From positions 1 to 64,000 of the forward strand of contig JABAYF010000028.1 in the NCBI GenBank assembly GCA_018609125.1: 64,000 nt of DNA, written 5' to 3'. This document shows positions 55,934 to 64,000 of the stretch, in pieces. The first letter of the stretch is position 1. Each line of letters opens with the position of its first letter. Under the pieces are notes generated by a model. It did no database searches and was not told where the DNA came from. It saw nothing but the letters and a program-made list of their open reading frames with translations. A program made the position numbers and the translations under genes. The DNA comes from Candidatus Nanopelagicales bacterium. GTDB lineage: Bacteria > Actinomycetota > Actinomycetes > S36-B12.

Positions 55934-57099
55934 TGGGCCTGTTTGGAAACCTCAGTAACCGCTTGTACAGCGGTGAAGCGGCATTTAATTTCGTCGGTAA
56001 CCGCAAGCGCTGGTACATCATCTCTTCGGTTTTACTGATCTTGTCCGTCGGTATCCTGCTGATTCGCGGCTTGAATCTTGGCGTTGAGTTTCAAGGTGGT
56101 GCGGTATACACGGTGCCGAATGCAACTTGTTCGGTGGTTGACGCACGCGAAGCCGCCGCAGGCGTGTTGGGTTCCAGCCCCACCGTAACCGAAACTGGTG
56201 CGGGCCTGATTCGAGTGCAGACTGAACCCCTCGACCAGGCAACGAATCTTGCGGTTGTTCAAACACTGGCTACCGCCTGTGCTGTGCCAGCAGAATCCAT
56301 CGGTGCGCAAGTGGTAGGCCCCACCTGGGGTGCCGAAATCACGTCCAAGGCGATTCAGGCTCTGGTTGTCTTTTTGATTTTGGTCACCATCTTCCTCTCC
56401 ATCTACTTTGAGTGGCGAATGGCCGCGGCGGCACTCGTCGCGCTCGTTCATGACGTGGTGATCACCGTCGGCATTTATGCCCTCACCGGACTTCAGGTGA
56501 CGCCGGCCACGGTTATTGGTGTGCTCACGATCCTTGGCTATTCCTTGTACGACACGGTTGTGGTGTTCGACAAGGTAAAGGAAGACACCAGAGGCATCAC
56601 AGCACAGTCGATGGTCACCTATGGCGAGGCGGCAAATCTCGCGGTCAATCAGACGCTCATTCGGTCGATCAATACCTCGATCACCTCGATGCTGCCGGTT
56701 TTGGCCATCATCGTGGTGGGTGCCGGAATCCTCGGCGCAGGAACGCTGCTTGACCTTGCCGTGGCCCTGGCCATCGGCATCGCCATCGGCACGTATTCCT
56801 CCCTCTTCGTCGCCCCACCGTTCCTGGTTCAAATCAAGGAGAAGCAACCCCAAATCAAGTCACTGGGAATTCGGGTGATGGCTCGCCGGGCGGGTAATGC
56901 CCGGGCGGGTGCGGCCAAGGCTGCCCCGGGTGTCGCCGTTGCCGAGATGGTTACCGAGATGATTGGCACAGACGAAGACGAACAGGTTCAGCCGCAAAAG
57001 CCGGTCAGTGGCGTCAATATGGCCGATGTCACAATCGTGGAGGGTCCACGTACCCAACCCAAGCGCACCCCGCGCGCAAAGCGCACTAAGCGCGACTGA
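55933..57099 (+). CDS. secF: Protein translocase subunit SecF
   Basis: 388 aa. It has GVEFQGGAVYTVPN after span 1, then GAEITSKAIQALVVFLILVTIFLSIYFEWRMA, and the conserved GYSLYDTVVVFDKVKED and INTSITSMLPV segments of SecF. A cytoplasmic basic, Ala-rich tail extends about 70 residues past the last span. Partner of SecD. Confidence 0.96.
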   Translation: MGLFGNLSNRLYSGEAAFNFVGNRKRWYIISSVLLILSVGILLIRGLNLGVEFQGGAVYTVPNATCSVVDAREAAAGVLGSSPTVTETGAGLIRVQTEPLDQATNLAVVQTLATACAVPAESIGAQVVGPTWGAEITSKAIQALVVFLILVTIFLSIYFEWRMAAAALVALVHDVVITVGIYALTGLQVTPATVIGVLTILGYSLYDTVVVFDKVKEDTRGITAQSMVTYGEAANLAVNQTLIRSINTSITSMLPVLAIIVVGAGILGAGTLLDLAVALAIGIAIGTYSSLFVAPPFLVQIKEKQPQIKSLGIRVMARRAGNARAGAAKAAPGVAVAEMVTEMIGTDEDEQVQPQKPVSGVNMADVTIVEGPRTQPKRTPRAKRTKRD

Positions 57100-57150
57100 T
57101 GCGCGTTGGCGCCCTAGACTGAGGACTTCGTCGGCTGAGAGGAGTGCATC

Positions 57151-59442
57151 ATGACCTCGGAAACCAGTGTGCCAGCCGAACCTGCGATCAGCGCCGACCA
57201 ATCCGCGCTCTCCCGTTCCGCTGACACTCCCGGTGGACTTCGCTCGCGCCTGGCTCGGTTTGCTGGCGCTAGCCGTGTACCCGAAACTGAAATTGATCCG
57301 CTGTTGCGCATTTTGCGTAAATATCACCCGCGTTCCGACACACGTCTGGTGGTTCGCGCTTATGAGACGGCCGCCTATCTGCACCGCGAACAATTACGTC
57401 GTTCCGGTGATGCCTACATCACACATCCAGTAGCTGTGGCCTCGATTCTTGCCGAGCTGGGCATGACTGCCCCCACGCTCGCAGCGGCGCTGCTGCACGA
57501 CACGGTGGAAGACACCGGATACAGCCTCGATGCTCTGCGCGAGGACTTCGGAGATGAGGTCGCTCGCCTCGTTGACGGGGTCACCAAGCTGGATCGTGTC
57601 ACATACGGACAGTCTTCGGCGGCGGAGACCGTGCGCAAAATGGTGGTTGCAATGGCACGCGACATTCGCGTGCTCGTCATCAAATTGGCCGACCGCTTGC
57701 ATAACATGCGGACGCTGTCTCATATGCCACCGGAAAAGCAGGAGAGTAAGGCACGAGAGACTCTGGAGATCTACGCCCCACTTGCTCATCGGCTGGGCAT
57801 GAATACCATGAAGTGGGAACTGGAAGATCTCGCATTTGCAACGCTTTATCCAAAAATGTACGAAGAGATCGTACGCCTTGTTGGTCAACGAGCGCCCTCG
57901 CGAGATCAGTACCTCACCTCGGTGCTCGATGAAATTGATGCAGACATAAAGGGTTCCCGCATCAAGGCATCAGTGACCGGTCGGCCCAAGCATTACTATT
58001 CTGTCTATCAAAAAATGATCGTGCGCGGCAGGGACTTTGCCGATATCTATGATCTTCTCGGGGTGCGGATTCTAGTGGAGTCGGTGCGGGAATGCTACGC
58101 AGTTCTCGGCATCATCCATGCTCGCTGGAGTCCCGTGCCTGGGCGCTTCAAGGACTTCATTGCGATGCCGAAATTCAATATGTATCAGTCATTGCACACC
58201 ACGGTGATTGGTCCAGAAGGTAAACCTGTTGAACTGCAGATCCGTACCTGGGATATGCATCGTGCCGCCGAGTTTGGTGTTGCGGCTCACTGGCGCTACA
58301 AGCAGGCGGAGGTCGGCGGCAAGCAAAGCCCCGATGATTTCGGTTGGCTGCGCCAGCTCTTGGAATGGCAGCGCGAAACCGAGGACCCCGATGAGTTTTT
58401 GGATTCACTTCGCTACGACCTCAGTTCAAGTGAGGTGTTCGCTTTCACGCCCAAGGGCGATGTGATTGCGCTTCCGGCCGGAGGCACGGCCGTAGACTTT
58501 GCCTACAGCGTCCATACCGAAGTCGGCCACAGTTGTGTGGGCGCGCGGGTCAATGGCAAGCTCGTTGCGCTTGACTCGACCCTGGAAAACGGCGATGTCG
58601 TAGAGGTTTTCACGACGAAGGCCGAGGGTGCAGGGCCGAGCCGAGACTGGCTGGGTTTCGTTGCTTCGCCGAGAGCCCGAAGCAAAATCAAGGCGTGGTT
58701 TTCCAAGGAGCGTCGCGAAGAGACGGTCGAAAAGGGCAAGGACGCAATCGTCAAGGCGATGCGTAAAGAGAACATGCCTTTGCAGCGACTTATGACTAAT
58801 CAAGCCCTCACCACGATCGCGGCAGAACTGCATCAGCCGGATATTTCTGCACTGTATGCCGCTGTTGGCGATGGCCGGATCCAAGCGTCCACAATCGTTC
58901 GTCAACTCGTTGATGCTGCTGGGGGAGTAGACGGAGCAGCAGACGACGCGGCGGAGGCATTTCGACCGGGTCGACGTCAGGTAAGAGAGCAGTCAGCCGG
59001 TGACGCTGGCATTGAGGTGGCTGGTCAACCCGACGTCTGGGTGAAATTAGCCCGATGTTGCACACCGGTTCCTGGTGATGAAGTCCTTGGATTCGTCACG
59101 CGAGGATCTGGGGTTTCCGTGCACCGAACGACTTGCACGAACGCGCCCACCCTGCAAGCGGAACCGGACAGAATCGTTCCGGTGCAGTGGGTTTCGACTT
59201 CGAGCAGTGTATTCCTGGTCAATATTCAAGTGGAGGCACTTGATCGCTCAAGGTTGCTGTCCGATGTTACTCGAGCGCTGAGTGATCAGCACGTCAATAT
59301 TTTAAGTGCTTCGGTCAACACGGGGCGCGACCGAGTAGCAATGTCTCGTTTCTCGTTTGAAATGGCTGACCCAAAGCACCTAGGTTCGGTACTTAAATCC
59401 ATCCGCGGAATCGAAGGCGTCTACGACGTTTATCGAGTCTAG
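57151..59442 (+). CDS. rel: Bifunctional (p)ppGpp synthetase/hydrolase (RelA/SpoT)
   Basis: 763 aa. The hydrolase HD motif is LLHDTVEDT near residue 112; the synthetase has [24 protein letters not shown] near 330-355. RFKD is typical of bifunctional enzymes. TGS ([17 protein letters not shown]), the zinc-finger/helical region and a C-terminal ACT domain ([21 protein letters not shown]) complete the long form. It makes and degrades the stringent-response alarmone. Its TAG and the convergent gene's stop share the palindrome CTAG. Confidence 0.97.
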   Translation: MTSETSVPAEPAISADQSALSRSADTPGGLRSRLARFAGASRVPETEIDPLLRILRKYHPRSDTRLVVRAYETAAYLHREQLRRSGDAYITHPVAVASILAELGMTAPTLAAALLHDTVEDTGYSLDALREDFGDEVARLVDGVTKLDRVTYGQSSAAETVRKMVVAMARDIRVLVIKLADRLHNMRTLSHMPPEKQESKARETLEIYAPLAHRLGMNTMKWELEDLAFATLYPKMYEEIVRLVGQRAPSRDQYLTSVLDEIDADIKGSRIKASVTGRPKHYYSVYQKMIVRGRDFADIYDLLGVRILVESVRECYAVLGIIHARWSPVPGRFKDFIAMPKFNMYQSLHTTVIGPEGKPVELQIRTWDMHRAAEFGVAAHWRYKQAEVGGKQSPDDFGWLRQLLEWQRETEDPDEFLDSLRYDLSSSEVFAFTPKGDVIALPAGGTAVDFAYSVHTEVGHSCVGARVNGKLVALDSTLENGDVVEVFTTKAEGAGPSRDWLGFVASPRARSKIKAWFSKERREETVEKGKDAIVKAMRKENMPLQRLMTNQALTTIAAELHQPDISALYAAVGDGRIQASTIVRQLVDAAGGVDGAADDAAEAFRPGRRQVREQSAGDAGIEVAGQPDVWVKLARCCTPVPGDEVLGFVTRGSGVSVHRTTCTNAPTLQAEPDRIVPVQWVSTSSSVFLVNIQVEALDRSRLLSDVTRALSDQHVNILSASVNTGRDRVAMSRFSFEMADPKHLGSVLKSIRGIEGVYDVYRV

Positions 59443-60953
59443 CGTTTGGACTCAGCAACAGCGCCCTCGGCGGCAGCGATAAAGGTCTCGATGGAGTCCA
59501 TTGTGTCCTGTGCGTCCGCTGCGGCCTTGGCATCTCCGGCAACCCGTGCCGCATCACGCTTCTTTTGGGCCTTTGCAAACGCCTCCCGAAACTTAGCGGC
59601 AGTGTCTGAGGCTCGAGCAACGGTCTCTGGATTGCTTCGACTCCACGCCTCTTGATCCTGAGTGCGGATTGCGTCCTCTACCTTGCGTAGGCGACCTTCG
59701 ATCTGGTCGCGGTTAGCACGAGGGACGAAACCGATGCCCTCCCACCGCTCGCTGATACCGCGCATCGCTTTTTTAGCGGCAGGCACATTCGTAACGGGTA
59801 GCAGCTCTTCGGCTTCGGAGACCAGGGCGAGTTTTTTCTCAAGGTTGGCTTGAAATTCCGCATCTCGCTCGGCATTGGCTGCATCCCGAGCGGCAAAGAA
59901 CACGTCCTGTGCTGCTCGAAATCGCTTCCACAGTGAATCTTCGATTTTCCGTCCGGCGTTGGGTGCGGCCTTCCAGCGATCCATGAGGTGTCGGAATTCT
60001 CGGGTTGTGCCAGCCCAATCGGTTGAGGTGCCGAGTTCGGTAGCCTGCTGAATGAGGGCCTCTTTAGCCGAGATGGCTTCCTTGCGCAGTACATCACGCT
60101 GGCTAAAGTATGTCCGACGTGCCTTATCAAAAGTTGTTCTCGCGGCAGAAAAGCGCTGCCACATGGCTTGTTCGGCGCCGCGTTCGATCCGCGGGGCTGC
60201 CTTCCATAAATCCAAAAGCGCAGCGAATCTTTCACCGGTCGCTTTCCACTGGGTGGAATCGGCGAGAGTCTCCGCCTCAGCCGCAATGAGTTCTCGCTGT
60301 TCGCGAGCCCTTTCACGCAGTGCCTTACGGCGGTCTTGCTCAGTTTGTCGGGCCTCTTCAAGGAGTGCATCTACGTTGTCGCAAGCCTGAGTGAGAACAG
60401 TGATGTCGCCCATAAAGATCGGGGTGATGAGACTGGCTCGCACGTGTGCCAGGACTGTTGCGGCTTGATCTACGGTACCGCGACCATCGTGAAGTCTTTG
60501 GCGGGCAAGATCGATTTCTACGAAAAGGTCGTCGTACTTAACCCCGAAAAAATCAAAACCTTCTTCTACCGTGCCGGCCGCCCATTGGCCAATGGGTACC
60601 TCGCCTTCAGGTGTGCGCAAGAATGCGTTGCCGAGTTCGTCAATCCGACCAAAATCTCGGGGTACGTTGCGAGGGCGGTTGGGTGTGACAGCAGCCGCAG
60701 CCGGCATTGCAGAGGGGCTGGGGGCGATCAGAACCGACGGCGTGGGAACTGGGCTCGCGCTTGTCGAGGCGACCTCGCTGGGTGTGGGCACGGGGGCCTT
60801 TACGGGTTCACTTGAATCGGTGACCACCGTGAGATCAGAGGTGAGATCGGCTGCTGCCACAAGGGGCGCGGGGGAGCCGTCGACGACGGATGAGGCAGGA
60901 GATGATCGCCGGTCATCGTGTTGTGTGTACGTCGCGGGGACATTGGTGTCCAT
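59439..60953 (-). CDS. DUF349-domain protein
   Basis: 504 aa. Residues 1-90 are Thr/Ser/Ala/Pro-rich and probably disordered. From about 100 ([34 protein letters not shown]) an ordered part leads to several DUF349 repeats with the W-x-G/R-x2-E/R-x3-L pattern ([44 protein letters not shown]) and coiled-coil links. Function unknown. It converges on rel with 4 bp of overlap and is common next to rel in actinobacteria. Confidence 0.9.
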   Translation of the reverse strand: MDTNVPATYTQHDDRRSSPASSVVDGSPAPLVAAADLTSDLTVVTDSSEPVKAPVPTPSEVASTSASPVPTPSVLIAPSPSAMPAAAAVTPNRPRNVPRDFGRIDELGNAFLRTPEGEVPIGQWAAGTVEEGFDFFGVKYDDLFVEIDLARQRLHDGRGTVDQAATVLAHVRASLITPIFMGDITVLTQACDNVDALLEEARQTEQDRRKALRERAREQRELIAAEAETLADSTQWKATGERFAALLDLWKAAPRIERGAEQAMWQRFSAARTTFDKARRTYFSQRDVLRKEAISAKEALIQQATELGTSTDWAGTTREFRHLMDRWKAAPNAGRKIEDSLWKRFRAAQDVFFAARDAANAERDAEFQANLEKKLALVSEAEELLPVTNVPAAKKAMRGISERWEGIGFVPRANRDQIEGRLRKVEDAIRTQDQEAWSRSNPETVARASDTAAKFREAFAKAQKKRDAARVAGDAKAAADAQDTMDSIETFIAAAEGAVAESKR

Positions 60954-61227
60954 GTTCGCTCGCCCTTTCGTGCGTTGCTGACATTTAGTCTTGAGAGGTG
61001 GCCACCGTCAGACGCAGCCACATCTTCACCCTGAATGCCCCACCGTAGCCTGACCTTGCTTGGTGCACGGCCGCTGCCCGAAACCGTGTCGTGATCGCGA
61101 CATCAATGTGCGGGGTGAGGAGATGGACTTGGCTTCGATGGCGCCTCGCGCGGGTATAGGTCACGCTCGCGACCCCACAGGGCAGGTAGGCTCATGTGAA
61201 CCACAAGTCGCGACACGGAGGTCCACT

Positions 61228-61929
61228 ATGTTCATCACCGGCTTTCCTGCCGGCGTCTGGGCCACCAACTGCTATGTCCTCGCGGCTGCCGAGGGCGAGG
61301 ACTGCGTGGTCGTTGATCCGGGCCAGGACTCCATGGACATCCTGCGTGAGATCCTCACCGAGCATCGCCTTCGCCCGGCAGCGGTCGTACTCACCCACGG
61401 ACACATCGACCACGTGTGGTCGGTAGCGCCGTTAACCGCCAGCTATGACATTCCGGCCTACATCCATCCCGATGATCGCTACCGGCTTGCTGACCCCGCG
61501 GGTAGCAGTTTCGCCGAGGCACGCGAATCGTTATTGGCGATGACCAAGGGCGAATTGGAGCTCACCGAACCTGACGATGTTCGACCACTGCTCGACGGAC
61601 AGACCATTGACATCGCTGGAGTGTCATTGCGAGTCGACCATGCACCCGGCCACACGGAGGGTTCGCTGACGTTTCGGACCGAGCGTGGGGCCACCCAACC
61701 ACCGGTCATGCTCAGTGGCGATCTACTTTTTGCCGGATCGATTGGCCGAACAGATTTAGCCGGCGGAGATGCAGCAGCGATGGTGCAGAGTTTGATCCGG
61801 GTTGTCTTACCCAGTGATGACGACACGATCGTTATGCCCGGTCACGGGGAACGCACCACCATTGGCGATGAACGCCGCAACAACCCATTCCTGCAGGGTC
61901 TGAGCACTGCGGCAGCAGATGGCGACTGA
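61228..61929 (+). CDS. MBL-fold hydrolase, glyoxalase II-like
   Basis: 233 aa from ATG 61228, six nt after GGAGG; open frame to 61060 lacks support. [13 protein letters not shown] gives H-x-H-x-D-H, with further metal ligands in [27 protein letters not shown] and [11 protein letters not shown]. This is the GloB-like group. The place before hisS matches Rv2581c from memory. Substrate not provable; hydroxyacylglutathione-type thioesters are unlikely in organisms lacking glutathione. The 274-bp gap upstream holds no other gene; TAGGCT at 61187-61192 is a possible -10. Confidence 0.9.
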   Translation: MFITGFPAGVWATNCYVLAAAEGEDCVVVDPGQDSMDILREILTEHRLRPAAVVLTHGHIDHVWSVAPLTASYDIPAYIHPDDRYRLADPAGSSFAEARESLLAMTKGELELTEPDDVRPLLDGQTIDIAGVSLRVDHAPGHTEGSLTFRTERGATQPPVMLSGDLLFAGSIGRTDLAGGDAAAMVQSLIRVVLPSDDDTIVMPGHGERTTIGDERRNNPFLQGLSTAAADGD

Positions 61930-61934
61930 GTTTC

Positions 61935-63212
61935 GTGTCGTCTGATTTTCGTGCGCCTAAGGGGGTGCCGGAGTATTTCCCACCCGTTTCGGCCGGTTTC
62001 CTCTACGTGCGCGACGCACTGGCGGCGCCGGCTCAGCGGTCCGGTTACGGCTACATTGAACTCCCGGTATTTGAAGAAACCGCGCTCTTTGAGCGTGGGG
62101 TGGGGGAGTCAAGCGATGTGGTGTCCAAGGAGATGTATACCTTCACCGATCGGGGTGATCGATCGATCACGCTGCGCCCTGAAGGCACCGCCGGGGTGAT
62201 GCGCGCCGTTGTGGAACACGGTTTACATCGAGGTCCTCTCCCCGTCAAATTGTGGTACGCCGGAGCTTTTTTCCGCGCAGAGCGCCCCCAGCGTGGACGC
62301 TACCGCCAATTGCAGCAGGTTGGGCTGGAGGCAATTGGCAGCACAGCCCCCGCTCTTGACGCTGAAGTGATTGCGCTGGCTAATGAGGGTTTCGCGAGTC
62401 TCGGTCTGCGCAGCTACGAACTACAACTAACCTCACTGGGCTGCGCACAGTGCCGGCCGATTTACCGCGAACTGCTTCGCGCGTTTCTGCTCACTTGCGA
62501 CCTTGATGAAGCAACTCGGCTCAGGGCTGGGCTCAATCCATTGCGGGTGCTTGACGACAAACGAGAAGCGGTGCAACGTCAGTTAGTGACAGCACCGCTA
62601 CCCGTTGATCATCTTTGCGCTGATTGCACCGAACACTTCGCCAGCGTGTGTTCGACGCTGGATCTACTCAATGTGACGTGGGTGGCCAACCCGCGGTTGG
62701 TGCGAGGCCTTGACTATTACACCCGCACCGCTTTTGAGTTCACCCATCGCGGACTTGGCGCCCAGTCCGGCATCGGGGGTGGAGGTCGCTACGACGGACT
62801 GATGGCGTCGCTGGGCGGGTCGGACCTGAGTGGGATTGGTTTCGGGTTGGGTGTGGATCGCACTTTGCTTGCCGTTGAAGCCGAGGGCATCAACCTGCCC
62901 ATCGCGCCTACCATCGACGTCGTGGGGATCGCCACGAGTGTGCTGTCCCAGGATGCCCTGATCCTGATCATTCAACGTTTGCGACACCTGGGTGTCCGTG
63001 CTGACATCGCCTACGATTCGCGTTCGCTGAAGGCAGGTCTAAAGACTGCAAATCGATTGGGCGCGCGGTGGGCGATGATTCTAGGTGATGACGAGTTAGC
63101 CGAAGGCCTGGTCGCCATCAAGGATCTCCGAACAGGTGAACAGGTGCACCACAGCAACGACGCCATAGAACGGTGGGCTCCGTCGCTTCAGTGGCGTGCC
63201 CAGAGCTCATGA
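61935..63212 (+). CDS. hisS: Histidyl-tRNA synthetase
   Basis: 425 aa, GTG start 5 bp after the MBL stop. Class II motifs: [14 protein letters not shown] (HisA-region), [23 protein letters not shown] (motif 2) and GGGGRYDGL with [11 protein letters not shown] (motif 3). [15 protein letters not shown] is the histidine-binding box. The C-terminal anticodon domain begins near 330. Full length. Confidence 0.97.
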   Translation: MSSDFRAPKGVPEYFPPVSAGFLYVRDALAAPAQRSGYGYIELPVFEETALFERGVGESSDVVSKEMYTFTDRGDRSITLRPEGTAGVMRAVVEHGLHRGPLPVKLWYAGAFFRAERPQRGRYRQLQQVGLEAIGSTAPALDAEVIALANEGFASLGLRSYELQLTSLGCAQCRPIYRELLRAFLLTCDLDEATRLRAGLNPLRVLDDKREAVQRQLVTAPLPVDHLCADCTEHFASVCSTLDLLNVTWVANPRLVRGLDYYTRTAFEFTHRGLGAQSGIGGGGRYDGLMASLGGSDLSGIGFGLGVDRTLLAVEAEGINLPIAPTIDVVGIATSVLSQDALILIIQRLRHLGVRADIAYDSRSLKAGLKTANRLGARWAMILGDDELAEGLVAIKDLRTGEQVHHSNDAIERWAPSLQWRAQSS

Positions 63213-63270
63213 GCTGCTGGCCAGCGTCGCACCGAAGATGCAGTTTCCACCACCACACAGGGAGCACTCA

Positions 63271-64000
63271 GTGATCAGAACGCACAAGGCCGGCGACCTA
63301 GGGATTGCCGATGTCGGCCACCAGGTGACGCTTGCGGGCTGGATATTGAGTCGGCGTGACCACGGTGGCGTGGCGTTCCTTGATCTGCGAGATGCTAGCG
63401 GCGTCGTTCAGGTGGTTGTTCATGATCCCGAGATTGCGCATGGCTTGCGTGACGAGTACTGCCTTAAAATTGTGGGGGATGTGCAGGCGCGTCCGGAGGG
63501 CAACGTTAATCCCGAACTTGCCTCTGGTGCGATCGAAGTCATGTCCACTCAGTTAGAGGTACTCAGTACCAGCGCTCCGCTACCGTTTCCCATTGATGAC
63601 CGTGTGAGCGTCGGCGATGAAATTCGACTTCGTTACCGGTACCTCGATCTGCGTCGTCCAAGTGCTGGCAATGCGATCCGGATGCGCTCAGCAGCCAACC
63701 GTATTGCCCGAGATGTGCTTTACGAACGTGGCTTTATTGAAGTAGAAACTCCCACGCTCACGCGCTCAACGCCGGAGGGGGCACGTGACTTTCTGGTACC
63801 TGTGCGGTTGCAGCCTGGTCATTGGTACGCGCTGCCCCAGTCACCGCAGCTGTTTAAGCAATTGCTCATGGTGGGTGGATTGGAGCGGTACTTCCAGATA
63901 GCTCGTTGCTATCGCGACGAAGATTTTCGGGCAGATCGACAGCCAGAGTTCACCCAGTTGGACATTGAAATGTCGTTCGTGGAGCAGGCTGATGTGATCG
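63271..64000 (+). CDS. aspS: Aspartyl-tRNA synthetase, 5' part (continues past window)
   Basis: The first 243 codons are open from GTG 63271, preceded by GGGAG. The OB anticodon domain reads [32 protein letters not shown]. The class II core begins at [24 protein letters not shown], with [27 protein letters not shown] and [29 protein letters not shown]. The gene runs off the window end in frame. Whether it also charges tRNA-Asn cannot be judged. Confidence 0.96.
   Translation, partial: MIRTHKAGDLGIADVGHQVTLAGWILSRRDHGGVAFLDLRDASGVVQVVVHDPEIAHGLRDEYCLKIVGDVQARPEGNVNPELASGAIEVMSTQLEVLSTSAPLPFPIDDRVSVGDEIRLRYRYLDLRRPSAGNAIRMRSAANRIARDVLYERGFIEVETPTLTRSTPEGARDFLVPVRLQPGHWYALPQSPQLFKQLLMVGGLERYFQIARCYRDEDFRADRQPEFTQLDIEMSFVEQADVI

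Noticed and set aside
60954-61227. Missing gene between the DUF349 and MBL genes (peptidyl-prolyl isomerase expected by synteny)
   Set aside because: No open frame or relic of a cyclophilin was found in this 274-bp gap on either strand; it appears to be promoter and leader sequence.

Overview
The window is a chromosomal segment of an actinobacterium (Actinomycetota) of moderately high G+C. The evidence is threefold. It has complete phosphatidylinositol-mannoside genes (PIP synthase, PIM acyltransferase, PimA). Gene order matches, from memory, the conserved mycobacterial/streptomycete blocks around tlyA-nadK-recN-pyrG-xerD-parA-scpAB and thrS-HIT-pgsA-pimA-pdxST-yebC-ruvCAB-secDF-rel-hisS-aspS. 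GTG starts and 1-8 bp start/stop overlaps are frequent. The lineage cannot be fixed more precisely from sequence reading alone.

Layout. 1-1.2 kb: 3' end of a 23S rRNA, 5S rRNA and a terminator. 1.2-5.8 kb: a TPR protein with a disordered basic tail, an AlkA-like glycosylase and an MBL hydrolase on the minus strand, an SSB-like protein, a second TPR protein and a HAD phosphatase. 5.8-12.7 kb: a phasin-like protein with a histone-H1-like tail, tlyA, nadK, recN, pyrG and a Nudix hydrolase. 12.8-22.6 kb: ald, then a tightly coupled chromosome-segregation run (xerD, parA-like, scpA, scpB, rluB), followed by aroH-type chorismate mutase, tyrA, cmk, a PlsC-like protein with a degenerate active site, and der. 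22.6-23.7 kb: tRNA-Pro followed by a 115-bp tandem repeat seeded by the tRNA 3' end, an orphan gene and a PhzF pseudogene; this looks like a small degraded accessory spot.

23.7-30.8 kb: a RipA-like NlpC/P60 endopeptidase, a secreted sedolisin and a four-gene glycine-betaine-type ABC importer. The upstream regions of the endopeptidase and the importer share GTAACG-containing elements that suggest a common MtrA-type regulator. 30.8-37.1 kb: a lipoprotein, PPK2, YihY, SGNH hydrolase, RibD-C-like reductase, ZapE, a small GlsB/YeaQ membrane protein and ornithine carbamoyltransferase. 37.1-39.6 kb: tRNA Gly-Cys-Val cluster, pabB-pabC, tRNA-Val.

39.6-47.5 kb: thrS, Ap4A-phosphorylase-like HIT protein, PIM genes and two envelope proteins. 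A minus-strand gene encoding what looks like the isolated G domain of an EF-G2-like GTPase, with its nucleotide-binding motifs destroyed, is inserted here. 47.6-64 kb: pdxST (PLP), yebC, a WS/DGAT acyltransferase, ruvCAB, yajC-secD-secF, bifunctional rel, a DUF349 protein, a glyoxalase-II-like MBL protein, hisS and the start of aspS, which runs off the end.

Most of the window is conserved housekeeping sequence. The best candidates for something undescribed are the pseudo-GTPase in the PIM locus, the degenerate PlsC homologue beside cmk/der, the three-hairpin spacer in the betaine operon, the shared GTAACG elements and the tRNA-seeded tandem duplication. No CRISPR array, insertion sequence, prophage or replication origin was recognised.
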